64,000 nt of DNA, taken from positions 1-64,000 of the forward strand of contig JAFZLC010000033.1 of assembly GCA_017551675.1 (NCBI GenBank). Reading direction: 5' to 3'. Below the pieces are notes generated by a model, which saw only the letters and a program-made list of their open reading frames with translations, made no database searches and was not told the origin of the DNA. Of this stretch, positions 45,613 through 54,276 are shown piece by piece (positions within the stretch are counted from its first letter, which is position 1; every line of letters starts with the position of its first letter). The stretch is from Paludibacteraceae bacterium (GTDB lineage: Bacteria > Bacteroidota > Bacteroidia > Bacteroidales > Paludibacteraceae). A program made the translations under genes and the position numbers.

Positions 45613-46431
45613 ATGAACAAAATCGTAAGTAAGGAGAATTTTTCCGAAAATGTTGTAAAGCTTGTTGTTGAGGCTCCTTTGATAGCTAAGGCACGTAAGG
45701 CGGGTCATTTTGTGATCGTGCGTGTATGGGAGAAGGGAGAACGTATTCCTTTAACCATTGCCAGTGCGGATGAGAAAGCTGGAACCATCACGTTGGTCGT
45801 ACAGAAAGTGGGTGTGACATCCACTAAATTGTGTGAGATGAATGTGGGTGATGAAATAACAGATATTGTTGGTCCATTAGGAAAAGCTACACACATTGAA
45901 AAATTTGGTACTGTCGTATGTGCCGGTGGAGGCGTAGGTGTTGCGCCATTATTGCCTATCGTTGAGGCTTTGAAAAAAGCAGGTAATCGTGTGATTACGG
46001 TGCTTGCAGCGCGTACAAAAGATTTAATTATTATGGAGAGTCAAATGCGTCAGTTCTCCGACGAGGTGGTTATCATGACGGATGATGGCTCTTATGGTAA
46101 AAAAGGATTGGTTACGAATGGAGTGGAAGAGGTGATTAATCGTGAAAAGGTCGATATGTGTGTTACAATCGGTCCTGCTATCATGATGAAATTTGTCTCG
46201 CTGCTAACAAAGAAATATGAGTTGCCTACAATCGCTTCGTTGAATACTATTATGGTTGATGGTACGGGTATGTGTGGAGCTTGCCGTATCACAGTGGGTG
46301 GTAAAACGAAGTTCGTTTGTGTGGATGGCCCTGAATTCGATGCTCATCAGGTTGATTTTGATGAGATGTTGATGCGTATGGGCGCTTATAGAGAAGAGGA
46401 AAAGGCTGATTTATACAAGATCGGTAAATAA
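45613..46431 (+). CDS. NfnA-like FAD/NAD-binding ferredoxin:NAD(P) oxidoreductase subunit
   Basis: 272 residues of the sulfide/dihydroorotate-dehydrogenase-like flavoprotein family. FAD-binding RIPLTIASAD, NAD(P)-binding VCAGGGVGVAPLLPIVEAL and a C-terminal [2Fe-2S] site GTGMCGACRITVGGKTKFVCVDG with a final Asp-rich tail. Together with the next gene it corresponds to NfnA/NfnB of the electron-bifurcating NADH-dependent reduced ferredoxin:NADP oxidoreductase, also annotated as a sulfide dehydrogenase or the small partner of an archaeal-type glutamate synthase. Which reaction occurs cannot be told from sequence. Confidence 0.85.
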   Translation: MNKIVSKENFSENVVKLVVEAPLIAKARKAGHFVIVRVWEKGERIPLTIASADEKAGTITLVVQKVGVTSTKLCEMNVGDEITDIVGPLGKATHIEKFGTVVCAGGGVGVAPLLPIVEALKKAGNRVITVLAARTKDLIIMESQMRQFSDEVVIMTDDGSYGKKGLVTNGVEEVINREKVDMCVTIGPAIMMKFVSLLTKKYELPTIASLNTIMVDGTGMCGACRITVGGKTKFVCVDGPEFDAHQVDFDEMLMRMGAYREEEKADLYKIGK

Positions 46432-46432
46432 A

Positions 46433-46448
46433 GGTGAGTTCTATAACC
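46433..46448 (+). promoter_or_regulatory. Leader element GGTGAGTTCTATAACC (copy B)
   Basis: The same 14-base core as in the other copies, directly after the stop of the upstream gene and 12 bases before the next ATG. Here the right arm is short (ACC only), so it can form at best a four-pair stem. Confidence 0.4.
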
Positions 46449-46460
46449 TAAATTAAGATT

Positions 46461-47909
46461 ATGGCTGAAGATAGAAATGAAGTTTGGCGCGATGAGTTGC
46501 GCAAAACTATAAAAAATAAAGAGAGAACAGAAATTCAGAGAGTTCGTATGAACGAATTAAACGCACACTACCGTGCTCGTGTGCGTGAGGAGGTGAATCA
46601 AGGTCTGACAGAAGAACAGGCTTTACAAGAGTCAAAACGTTGCTTGGATTGCCCTAATCCAACTTGTATGACGGGTTGTCCGGTCTCTATTAATATCCCT
46701 GGATTTATCAAAAACATTGAAAGAGGCAACTTCCTAGAGGCTGCTAGGGTGTTGAAAGAGACAAGTGCGTTGCCTGCTGTGTGCGGACGTGTTTGCCCTC
46801 AAGAGAAACAGTGCGAATCACAATGTTTCTATAAACAAAAGTTGGGTAAAGAGGCTGTTGCTATCGGTTACTTGGAACGTTTCGCTGCTGATTATGAACG
46901 TGAGAGTGGAAAGATTTCAATTCCTCAAATACCTTCTAAGAATGGTAAAAAAGTGGCAGTTGTCGGTTCTGGTCCTGCCGGACTTTCCTTCGCTGGTGAT
47001 ATGATCAAAAAAGGTTACGAGGTGACTGTGTTTGAGGCATTGCATGAAATTGGTGGTGTGCTTAAATATGGTATTCCTGAATTCCGTTTGCCTAATAGTA
47101 TTGTGGACGTTGAAATAGACAACCTTGCTAAGATGGGTGTTAAGTTCGTGAAAGATTGCATCATCGGTAAGACACTTTCAATGGAAGATTTGAAAGCACA
47201 AGGTTATAACGGCGTGTTCGTGGCAAGTGGTGCCGGACTTCCTCGCTTTATGAATATTAAAGGTGAGAACTTGATTGGCATCTTGTCTTCTAATGAATAT
47301 TTAACGCGTGTGAACCTGATGGACGCTTCTAATGAAGAGAGCGATACTCCTATTTATAAAGGTAAGAATGTGGCTGTCATCGGTGGTGGAAACACGGCGA
47401 TGGACTCTGTTCGTACTGCATTACGTTTAGGTGCAAATCGTGCGATGATCATTTATCGTCGTTCTGAGGAGGAGATGCCTGCTCGTTTGGAGGAGGTAAA
47501 ACATGCGAAGGAGGAGGGCGTTGAATTCCTTACCCTTCATAATCCAATCGAGTATGTTGGTGATGAGAAAGGTCGTGTCTGCTTGATGAAGGTACAGAAG
47601 ATGGAGTTGGGTGAGCCTGATGCTTCTGGTCGTCGTTCACCAGTTCCTGTTGAGGGTGCTATTGAAGAGATTGAGGTAGACCAAGTAATCGTCAGTGTGG
47701 GTGTTTCTCCAAACCCATTGGTGCCAAACTCTGTGGAGGGACTTGAAGTGAGTCCTAAGGGTACAATAGTTGTTAATGACTCTATGCAATCATCTATTCC
47801 TACAATCTTTGCAGGTGGCGATATCGTTCGTGGTGGTGCTACGGTTATTTTGGCAATGGGAGATGGTCGCGCAGCGGCTAAAGCAATGGATGAGTATTTG
47901 ATGAAGTAA
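46461..47909 (+). CDS. NADPH-dependent glutamate synthase/NfnB-like flavoprotein
   Basis: 482 residues. N-terminal [4Fe-4S] cysteines occur in KRCLDCPNPTCMTGCPVSINIPGF and CGRVCPQEKQCESQC. Two Rossmann folds follow: FAD site VAVVGSGPAGLSFA (near 165) and NAD(P) site VAVIGGGNTAMDSVRTA (near 308), ending in IFAGGDIVRGGATVILAMGDGR. It matches the GltD/NfnB group of homotetrameric glutamate synthases and bifurcating transhydrogenases. The gene follows its NfnA-like partner by 29 bases and closes with a strong terminator. Confidence 0.9.
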   Translation: MAEDRNEVWRDELRKTIKNKERTEIQRVRMNELNAHYRARVREEVNQGLTEEQALQESKRCLDCPNPTCMTGCPVSINIPGFIKNIERGNFLEAARVLKETSALPAVCGRVCPQEKQCESQCFYKQKLGKEAVAIGYLERFAADYERESGKISIPQIPSKNGKKVAVVGSGPAGLSFAGDMIKKGYEVTVFEALHEIGGVLKYGIPEFRLPNSIVDVEIDNLAKMGVKFVKDCIIGKTLSMEDLKAQGYNGVFVASGAGLPRFMNIKGENLIGILSSNEYLTRVNLMDASNEESDTPIYKGKNVAVIGGGNTAMDSVRTALRLGANRAMIIYRRSEEEMPARLEEVKHAKEEGVEFLTLHNPIEYVGDEKGRVCLMKVQKMELGEPDASGRRSPVPVEGAIEEIEVDQVIVSVGVSPNPLVPNSVEGLEVSPKGTIVVNDSMQSSIPTIFAGGDIVRGGATVILAMGDGRAAAKAMDEYLMK

Positions 47910-47926
47910 TATTTTGTAAAATAGAG

Positions 47927-47967
47927 AAGGGGGAACTAAGATTAACTTGGTTCCCCCTTGTTTTTTG
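47927..47967 (+). terminator. Terminator after the NfnB-like gene
   Basis: Arms AAGGGGGAAC / GTTCCCCCTT (47927-47936 and 47950-47959) with T-run after. It is convergent with dnaB and may also reduce read-through there. Confidence 0.85.
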
Positions 47968-47979
47968 TATCATCTCTGA

Positions 47980-49587
47980 TTAGAAAGGAACCGATGATTG
48001 GTTGCTTCCTTGTGATAGGGGATCGTTGTCAAAGCTGCTGTTGTAGCTAGATTGCGTAGAACTAAAACCAGAGTTGTTCATTCGAGACCCCTGTATACGT
48101 GTACGGGAGAAATCCACCTCGTCCTCCTGATTTTGGAAGCGAGCTAATTCTTTCTTGAATTTTAGTCTTACGTCACCCACAGCACCATTTCTGTGTTTAG
48201 CGATGATGATTTCGGCTATACCTTCCAGACTCTCTCCGGTCTGCTTGTCTTCCATTATCTTGTAGTACTCAGGACGGTGGATGAACAAAACCATATCGGC
48301 ATCTTGCTCGATGGCACCCGACTCACGGAGGTCGGCCAATCCTGGTCGTTTGTCTTCCGTCTTTTCCACACCACGGTTCAACTGAGAAAGTGCAATGATA
48401 GGAACATCTAACTCCTTGGCTAACTGCTTGAGCGAACGAGAAATCATACTTACCTCCTGTTCACGGCTGCCAAACTTCATACCACTTGCGTTCATCAATT
48501 GAAGGTAGTCGATGATGATGATTTGTACATGATGGTCTTTTACCAGACGTCTTGCTTTGGTGTTTAGCTCCATGATGGAAAGACCAGCAGAATCATCCAA
48601 AAAGATAGGGAGATTTTCCAACGCACGAGATCTTTGCATCAATTGTTCCCATTCGTAAGGCTCCAGATTACCATTCTTAATTTTTTCGGCAGGGATTTCA
48701 CATACATTGACCAACAGACGGTTGACCAATTGTACGTTAGACATTTCTAGGGAGAACAATGCAATAGGCACACCCATTTCCGCCATGTTTCTAGCCATAG
48801 AAAGTACGAAAGCCGTTTTACCCATGGCAGGACGAGCAGCGATGATGATAAGGTCGGAACGTTGCCATCCGGAGGTCATCTTGTCCAGTTTATGGAATCC
48901 GCTGGAGATACCACTCAATCCGTCCGTTCTTCGGGAGGCTTCCTCTATTCGTCCAATCGCCTCTTGTATGACGGGAGGAATAGGAATGAAATCCTTTTTC
49001 AAACTGTTATTGGAGATTTTGAACAATTCACTTTCAGCCTTTTGGACAATGTCATCCACATCCGTTTTCTCGTCGTAAGCCAGTTTTTGAATTTCTGTTG
49101 AGAAGTTGATGAGTTGACGTGCCAACGATTTCTGTGCTAGGATTCTAGAGTGATATTCAATATGAACAGAGGATGAGACACCAGCTGTTAGTTTTACAAT
49201 TTGATATGCACCACCCACTTCATCCAGTTTTCCTTGCTGCTGAAGTTTGTTTTGAACCGTAAGCATGTCGATAGGTTCTTGCTTTACGGCTAATTCGGTG
49301 ATGGCTTCGAAGATGGTTCTGTTTGCATCTTTATAGAAGCATTCAGGTTTGAGGATTTCACATACTAAACTATATGCGTCTTTCTCCAACATGAGTGCTC
49401 CTAGTACAGCATCTTCCAAATCGACTGCCTGTGGTGGCAGTTTTGCGTAGCTAGTCTCTTTCTCTTTTCGAAAGATTCGTCTGTGGCCGTTATTCGTTGC
49501 CTCGTTCTCCATATCTGTTTTTATTCCTTGATTAGTTTTCAAACGCAAATTTAATTCTTTCCATCGTTCAACTCTCTTTTTGTCCAC
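47980..49587 (-). CDS. dnaB: Replicative DNA helicase DnaB
   Basis: Hexameric helicase of the replication fork. 535 residues, no intein. N-terminal DnaB domain (PPQAVDLEDAVLGALMLEKDA), then a RecA-type motor with Walker A ARPAMGKTA, Walker B IIIIDYLQLM and ESGAIEQDADMVLFIHR. A Ser/Asn/Gln-rich C-terminal tail (NNSGFSSTQSSYNSSF) extends beyond the core. Start 49587 is used; M26 (49512) is possible. A -7 box is at 49661-49654. Confidence 0.96.
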   Translation of the reverse strand: MDKKRVERWKELNLRLKTNQGIKTDMENEATNNGHRRIFRKEKETSYAKLPPQAVDLEDAVLGALMLEKDAYSLVCEILKPECFYKDANRTIFEAITELAVKQEPIDMLTVQNKLQQQGKLDEVGGAYQIVKLTAGVSSSVHIEYHSRILAQKSLARQLINFSTEIQKLAYDEKTDVDDIVQKAESELFKISNNSLKKDFIPIPPVIQEAIGRIEEASRRTDGLSGISSGFHKLDKMTSGWQRSDLIIIAARPAMGKTAFVLSMARNMAEMGVPIALFSLEMSNVQLVNRLLVNVCEIPAEKIKNGNLEPYEWEQLMQRSRALENLPIFLDDSAGLSIMELNTKARRLVKDHHVQIIIIDYLQLMNASGMKFGSREQEVSMISRSLKQLAKELDVPIIALSQLNRGVEKTEDKRPGLADLRESGAIEQDADMVLFIHRPEYYKIMEDKQTGESLEGIAEIIIAKHRNGAVGDVRLKFKKELARFQNQEDEVDFSRTRIQGSRMNNSGFSSTQSSYNSSFDNDPLSQGSNQSSVPF

Positions 49588-49653
49588 CTTTGTTTTAAAC
49601 GAGTTTTTAACATTGTTGTAAAGATGGGGTCTTTATGCCTATTATTTATATTG

Positions 49654-49661
49654 CAAATATA
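49654..49661 (-). promoter_or_regulatory. -7 box of dnaB
   Basis: Minus-strand TATATTTG fits TAnnTTTG, about 65 bases before ATG 49587; no clear -33. Confidence 0.5.
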
Positions 49662-49862
49662 GTTTGATGAGATTTAAATTCCTCATTTTATAGATTCCAG
49701 ATTTCATCTCATAACATTCGAAATGAAATTCTTTTTTTGAATTAATTTTTGAAACACAATCGGGGAAATGGAATTTTTTGAATCATTTTTAAGAAGAAAA
49801 TAGAGATGAAGATAATCCAAAAAAGATGATTTGTTTACAATAAAAAATATAAGAAGTTTTCA

Positions 49863-49961
49863 AAAACGGGAAACTTTTTGAAATTGTTGATAACTTTATT
49901 TTATTGATACATAGAATTTTAATTAAATAAAACGGGAAACTTTTTGAAATTGTTAATAACT
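49863..49961 (+). repeat. Two 33-bp direct repeats upstream of the NrdJ-like gene
   Basis: Copies at 49863-49895 and 49929-49961, identical except one base (GTTGATAACT versus GTTAATAACT). The offset is 66 bases, exactly twice the repeat length. Each contains AAAACGGGAAACTTTTTG and ends in a DnaA-box-like TGTTGATAA (one mismatch to TGTGGATAA in the first copy). They lie between the dnaB promoter and the TATTTTTG box (49981-49988) that precedes the NrdJ-like gene, where an operator would sit. The rest of the 483-base gap is AT-rich without a gene. Confidence 0.8.
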
Positions 49962-49980
49962 ATTTGTTTGTTTTTTTTGC

Positions 49981-49988
49981 TATTTTTG
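49981..49988 (+). promoter_or_regulatory. -7 box of the NrdJ-like gene
   Basis: TATTTTTG; a TTTG at 49963-49966 is 14 bases upstream, closer than the usual 19. The second 33-bp repeat ends 19 bases ahead of this box. Confidence 0.45.
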
Positions 49989-50070
49989 AAATGAAAAGTA
50001 ATATTGCAATGCGAAAGAAATTTAGTCGCATATTAATTAATGAAATTGAGTAAAAAACAGAAAAACATTA

Positions 50071-52611
50071 ATGGATGGTCAAGTGTATACATACGAGGAG
50101 GCATACAATGCTTCGTTGTTGTATTTCAAAGGTGATTCGCTTGCTGCTCGTATGTGGGTGAGTAAGTATGCTTTGAAAGATTCACTTGGAAACATTTTTG
50201 AGAAAGATCCAGAAGATATGCATAGGAGGATGGCGAATGAAATCGCCAGGATAGAGGGAAAGTACTCCAATCCCATGACCTCTTCGGAAGTTTTCGGTTT
50301 ATTTAGCAATTTTCGTTATTTGGTTCCACAAGGCAGTTTGATGTCGGGCATTGGAAATAAGTATCAGACCGTTTCGCTGTCCAATAATTTTGTGGTAGGT
50401 AGAGATGAGGATGCTGAGTCTTTTGGAGCCATTGTCAAGAGTGATGAAGAACAGATACAGTTGATGAAACGAGGCGGGGGAGTAGGTCATGACATGTCTG
50501 GTTTGTTTCCGCGTGGAATGCGTGTGAAGAATTCGACATTGACCTCTGTTGGACTGACACCTTTTATGGAACGATATTCCAATTCTACTCGTGAAGTAGA
50601 ACAAGAGGGTCGGAAAGGATCACTAGGATTGAGCGTTTCAATTAAACATCCAGATGTGGAAACGTTTATTGAAACAAAAATGACAGAAAGAAAGATGAAC
50701 AGTGTTGATGTCGCTGTTCGTGTAGATGATGAATTTATGAAAAGTGCCGAGCGAGGCACTCCCTATATACAGCGTTTCCCGGTAGAGTCGGATTACACAA
50801 ATCTTAAAAAGGAGGTATCCGCTTCGGATTTGTGGAAGAAAATCACTCACAATGTGTGGAAATCGTCGGGGTTGAGAATTTTATTTTGGGATACAATTAT
50901 TAGAGAGTCTGTCTCAGACTGTTATGCAGATTTAGGTTTTAAAACCGTTTCTGTAAGTCCGTATGGTGGAATACCTCTCAGTTCGTATGATAGTTGCCGA
51001 CAAATGTCGATCAATCTATTTTCTTACGTGAAGAATCCTTTTGAAAGAGAGGCTCAGTTTGATTTCGATCTCCTACGCTTGCATGTGCGTAAGATGCAAA
51101 GGGTGATGGATGATGTTGTAGATCTGGAAATTGAAGCAATCGATCGAATATTAAAGGAGGTTGATGCTGATTCTGAATCGAATGATGTGAAACAAACCGA
51201 GCGTCAACTATGGGATAAAATAAAGGAAAAGTTGATCAAGGGCCGTCGTACAGGACTAGGAACAACAGCGGAAGGCGATATGCTGGCAGCTATGGGACTG
51301 ACTTATGGAACTCCGGAAGCAGTCTACTTCTCGGAACAGGTACATCAGACGATTGCGTTGGAAACGTATCGCTCGTCGGTTGACCTGGCAGAGGAACGTG
51401 GATCCTTCTCTATGTATGACGCAGGAAAAGAAGCATCTAATCCTTTTATTAATAGAATAAAAGTGGCTGATGTTGCGTTATATGATAGAATGACGAAGGT
51501 CGGACGACGAAATGTGGCTTGCTTGACTGTCTCTCCGACAGGTGTAACTAGCCTTATGAGTCAGACCACTCCAGGAATGGAACCCGTTTACATGCCGGTC
51601 GAGAAGAGACTATGCAAGGTGAATCCTAATGATACGGATGTTCATGTGGATTTTGTTGATGATATTGGTGACTCTTATGAGGAACACGTGGTATACCATC
51701 CAAAGTTCCTGACGTGGATGCAAACCAAGGGATACGATGTGAAAAATCATTACTCTCAAATGGAGTTAGACCACTTGGTGATGGAATCCCCTTATTATAA
51801 GGCTTCCGCAAGAGATATAGACTGGATGGATAAGGTGCGAATGCAGGGTCGCATTCAAAAATGGATAGACCATTCGATTTGCTTGACCATTCAGGTTCCG
51901 GAGAGTACGACAGAGGAGACGATAGGCCAATTGTGTGAGGAAGCGTGGAGATGTGGTTGCAAAGGCTTGTCCATCTATCGAGAAGGTTCTTGTTGTGATG
52001 GTGCCGAATCGTTCGATAGCACTGAAAGACGACAGGGAAGTGCGGAAAAATCTTTTCGCGTTGAACCTCGTCCGAAAGAATTGGACGCTGATGTGGTTCG
52101 TTTCCAAAACAATAAAGAAAAGTGGATCGCCTTTGTCGGATTGCTGAATGGACGTCCATACGAGATTTTTACAGGTTTGGCTGATGATGAAGATGGATTG
52201 CTGATTCCTAAAACCGTTGAAAATGGAAGAATCATCAGAAATTTTGATGAAAAAACGGGAAAAAGCAGATATGATTTTCAATACTCTAATAGAAGAGGAT
52301 ACAAAACCACCATCGAAGGCTTGTCTTATAAGTTCAATCCAGAGTATTGGAATTACGCCAAACTGATTTCAGGTGTGCTTCGTTACGGAATGCCATTGGA
52401 TCAGGTGGTGAAGTTGGTCGGCGGATTGCAACTGAATAGCGAAACCATCAATAATTGGAAGATTGGCGTTGAACGTTCTTTGAAAAAATACATCCCGAAT
52501 GGAACAGAACAGAAAGGTGTTGTCTGCGAGAAATGCGGACAGACAACCGTTCGAAATCAAGAGGGTTGTCTGATATGCGCTAATTGTGGATTTTCCAAGT
52601 ATGAAGTTTGA
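50071..52611 (+). CDS. Class II (B12-type) ribonucleotide reductase homologue lacking the catalytic residues
   Basis: 846 residues, collinear over its whole length with adenosylcobalamin-dependent NrdJ proteins: KYALKDSLGNIFEK, RGGGVGHDMS, SVSIKHPDVETFI, TAEGDMLAAMGL, SPTGVTSLMSQTTPGMEPV, KWIDHSI and a C-terminal zinc ribbon (CEKCGQTTVRNQEGCLICANC). Key sites differ. The active-loop motif normally NPCGE reads SPYGG (296-300), so the thiyl-radical Cys is Tyr298, the Asn is Ser296 and the Glu is Gly300. The redox Cys of SNCF is Asn106 (SNNF). Only the second redox Cys (Cys309 in YDSCR) remains. It should be unable to reduce ribonucleotides by the known route; a regulatory or nucleotide-sensing role is inference. 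The frame is undamaged. Confidence 0.88.
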   Translation: MDGQVYTYEEAYNASLLYFKGDSLAARMWVSKYALKDSLGNIFEKDPEDMHRRMANEIARIEGKYSNPMTSSEVFGLFSNFRYLVPQGSLMSGIGNKYQTVSLSNNFVVGRDEDAESFGAIVKSDEEQIQLMKRGGGVGHDMSGLFPRGMRVKNSTLTSVGLTPFMERYSNSTREVEQEGRKGSLGLSVSIKHPDVETFIETKMTERKMNSVDVAVRVDDEFMKSAERGTPYIQRFPVESDYTNLKKEVSASDLWKKITHNVWKSSGLRILFWDTIIRESVSDCYADLGFKTVSVSPYGGIPLSSYDSCRQMSINLFSYVKNPFEREAQFDFDLLRLHVRKMQRVMDDVVDLEIEAIDRILKEVDADSESNDVKQTERQLWDKIKEKLIKGRRTGLGTTAEGDMLAAMGLTYGTPEAVYFSEQVHQTIALETYRSSVDLAEERGSFSMYDAGKEASNPFINRIKVADVALYDRMTKVGRRNVACLTVSPTGVTSLMSQTTPGMEPVYMPVEKRLCKVNPNDTDVHVDFVDDIGDSYEEHVVYHPKFLTWMQTKGYDVKNHYSQMELDHLVMESPYYKASARDIDWMDKVRMQGRIQKWIDHSICLTIQVPESTTEETIGQLCEEAWRCGCKGLSIYREGSCCDGAESFDSTERRQGSAEKSFRVEPRPKELDADVVRFQNNKEKWIAFVGLLNGRPYEIFTGLADDEDGLLIPKTVENGRIIRNFDEKTGKSRYDFQYSNRRGYKTTIEGLSYKFNPEYWNYAKLISGVLRYGMPLDQVVKLVGGLQLNSETINNWKIGVERSLKKYIPNGTEQKGVVCEKCGQTTVRNQEGCLICANCGFSKYEV

Positions 52612-52715
52612 TTATAAATGATAATACCAGAAAGTAAAAATATAAAAAGGTTTAGATTATGAGTTTTATGCAATACTTTGTTTCATAATTAATATGTTTT
52701 TTTGATTTGCAGTGT

Positions 52716-52753
52716 GAAGGTCTCCGGTGTGATACCGCAGGCCTTCTTTTTTT
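52716..52753 (+). terminator. Terminator after the NrdJ-like gene
   Basis: Imperfect stem GAAGGTCTCCGGT / ACCGCAGGCCTTC (one mismatch, one G-T) with a T-run following. Confidence 0.8.
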
Positions 52754-52811
52754 ATGCGTCACGAAATGCAAAGAAAAAGTTTTTTATAAATCAAACCAAA
52801 TTTTATTTGAC

Positions 52812-53549
52812 TTATTTGTTCCAGATTTTCCATGAAGCAATGGCTTGACCATAAAGCATATCCAAACCATTTTTAACGGTAGCTCCCTGTTTTTGCCCTA
52901 ATTGACAGAATAGAGTGTCGATTGGATTGTACACTAAATCAAATAGATAGTGATCGGAAGTTAATAAATTATAAGGCAGATTTGGTGCAGTATCTATGTT
53001 TGGAAACATGCCCGCAGGAGAACAATTGACAATTAAAAGATATTCGGAAAGAATCTCTTTGTTGATCTCCTCGTAACATAGCATATCCTCTTTTTTTGTT
53101 CTCGATACCATTTTAGTCTCGATATCCAGTTGGTGAAGAGCATAGACGATGGCTTTAGATGCGCCACCTGTACCGAGAATGAGAGCTTTCTTATGACAAG
53201 GTTTCAAATCGGGGAGTAGAGAATCTCTGAATCCAATGATGTCTGTGTTGTATCCGCAGAGAGATAAAGAACCTTTCTCTCTACAAAATTTAATGGTGTT
53301 GACGGCACCAATTGCTTGAGCGGTTGAATCCATATTGTCTAAGAACGGAATGATTTGTTCTTTGTATGGAATGGTAACGTTCAGTCCGTAAAGTTCATTC
53401 TCATGGATGAGTTTTGTAAAGTCGCTGATATCGTTTAGCTCAAACAAATCGTATTGAGCGTCAATGTTTTCGTTTTGAAATTTCTCAGTGAAGAATTTTT
53501 TGGAAAAAGAGTGCTTTAGCGTTTTCCCAATTAAACCGAATTGTTGCAT
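52812..53549 (-). CDS. aroE: Shikimate dehydrogenase AroE
   Basis: NADPH-dependent reduction of 3-dehydroshikimate in aromatic amino acid synthesis. 245 residues, at the short end for the family. LNVTIPYKE holds the catalytic Lys63, GYNTD the Asp103 partner, and LILGTGGASKAIVYAL the NADP-binding glycine loop (near 125). It starts one base after the lipoprotein stop and is the last gene of the TPR-lipoprotein-aroE operon. Confidence 0.95.
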   Translation of the reverse strand: MQQFGLIGKTLKHSFSKKFFTEKFQNENIDAQYDLFELNDISDFTKLIHENELYGLNVTIPYKEQIIPFLDNMDSTAQAIGAVNTIKFCREKGSLSLCGYNTDIIGFRDSLLPDLKPCHKKALILGTGGASKAIVYALHQLDIETKMVSRTKKEDMLCYEEINKEILSEYLLIVNCSPAGMFPNIDTAPNLPYNLLTSDHYLFDLVYNPIDTLFCQLGQKQGATVKNGLDMLYGQAIASWKIWNK

Positions 53550-53550
53550 G

Positions 53551-54276
53551 TTAGTTAAAGATTAAATCTGAGACGGTAAGGTAACACGTGTCTTTATCAG
53601 TTCTGAAAAAAGAGGTGTCTTTTGACATTTTTAATGCTTTAGATTTCCCATTGTGACGAATGTTTAATGCCGTCAGCCATTTGAGTTTCTGGGTTTTATA
53701 TTTAGGAAGATCCTTTTGACTTTCGTCGTATGTGTAGATGTCTGCACTGCCAATGATATGGTTTCCTTGTCCGATGATGGTGTCGTGAGATCTTCCTTTT
53801 GAAGTGATATCGGAGATGACGAACAAGGTATCATCGTAGGTGTTGGTGATGACGTAAGTGTAGTTGTTTTGTTTGGATAGCATGATTAAAGAATCATTCA
53901 CAACAAGTTTGTAATTTCCTACACCGTTGATGTCTTCGGGTCCTTCCCATGACTTTCTGTAGGCCAATTCTTCTGAGATATGAGAAGAGTCGTGAGAGAA
54001 GATTTGTAGTGTTTTGATTTTGTATAATGAGACGCTTGTTTCGATGTCCCATACATCTTCTCCAGTTACATCCATTCTGTTAGCAAGTTTTAGTACGTCT
54101 CCGTAAGTTAGTATAACAGTGTCAGGTTTTTCTTCAACCACTTGATAAACAACAGTTATTGGGGAGTACTTCTCAGCTTTGTTGATAAGCGTGTATGCGT
54201 AGTCATGTTCTTCTGTGTGACACGCAGTCAGTAACATGAGCCCAATTAGTATATGGAATATTTTTCTCATTTTCAT
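53551..54276 (-). CDS. Lipoprotein of unknown function
   Basis: 241 residues with a lipobox LLTAC (Cys19) after a typical signal. The mature part is beta-rich (VTVVYQVVEEKPDTVILTYG-type strands, many Asp/Thr) and has no motif I recognise. Its ATG overlaps the TPR gene's TGA (ATGA), so translation is coupled; M3 at 54270 is an alternative start. Confidence 0.65.
   Translation of the reverse strand: MKMRKIFHILIGLMLLTACHTEEHDYAYTLINKAEKYSPITVVYQVVEEKPDTVILTYGDVLKLANRMDVTGEDVWDIETSVSLYKIKTLQIFSHDSSHISEELAYRKSWEGPEDINGVGNYKLVVNDSLIMLSKQNNYTYVITNTYDDTLFVISDITSKGRSHDTIIGQGNHIIGSADIYTYDESQKDLPKYKTQKLKWLTALNIRHNGKSKALKMSKDTSFFRTDKDTCYLTVSDLIFN

Noticed and set aside
49588-50070. Chromosomal replication origin (AT-rich, DnaA-box-like TGTTGATAA, next to dnaB)
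   Set aside because: Only one near-match to a DnaA box, no cluster, and no dnaA or rpmH nearby; better explained as a regulatory region.
51626-52281. Overlapping minus-strand frames opposite the NrdJ-like gene, considered because that protein is catalytically odd
   Set aside because: No recognisable protein features; the sense frame remains NrdJ-like from end to end.
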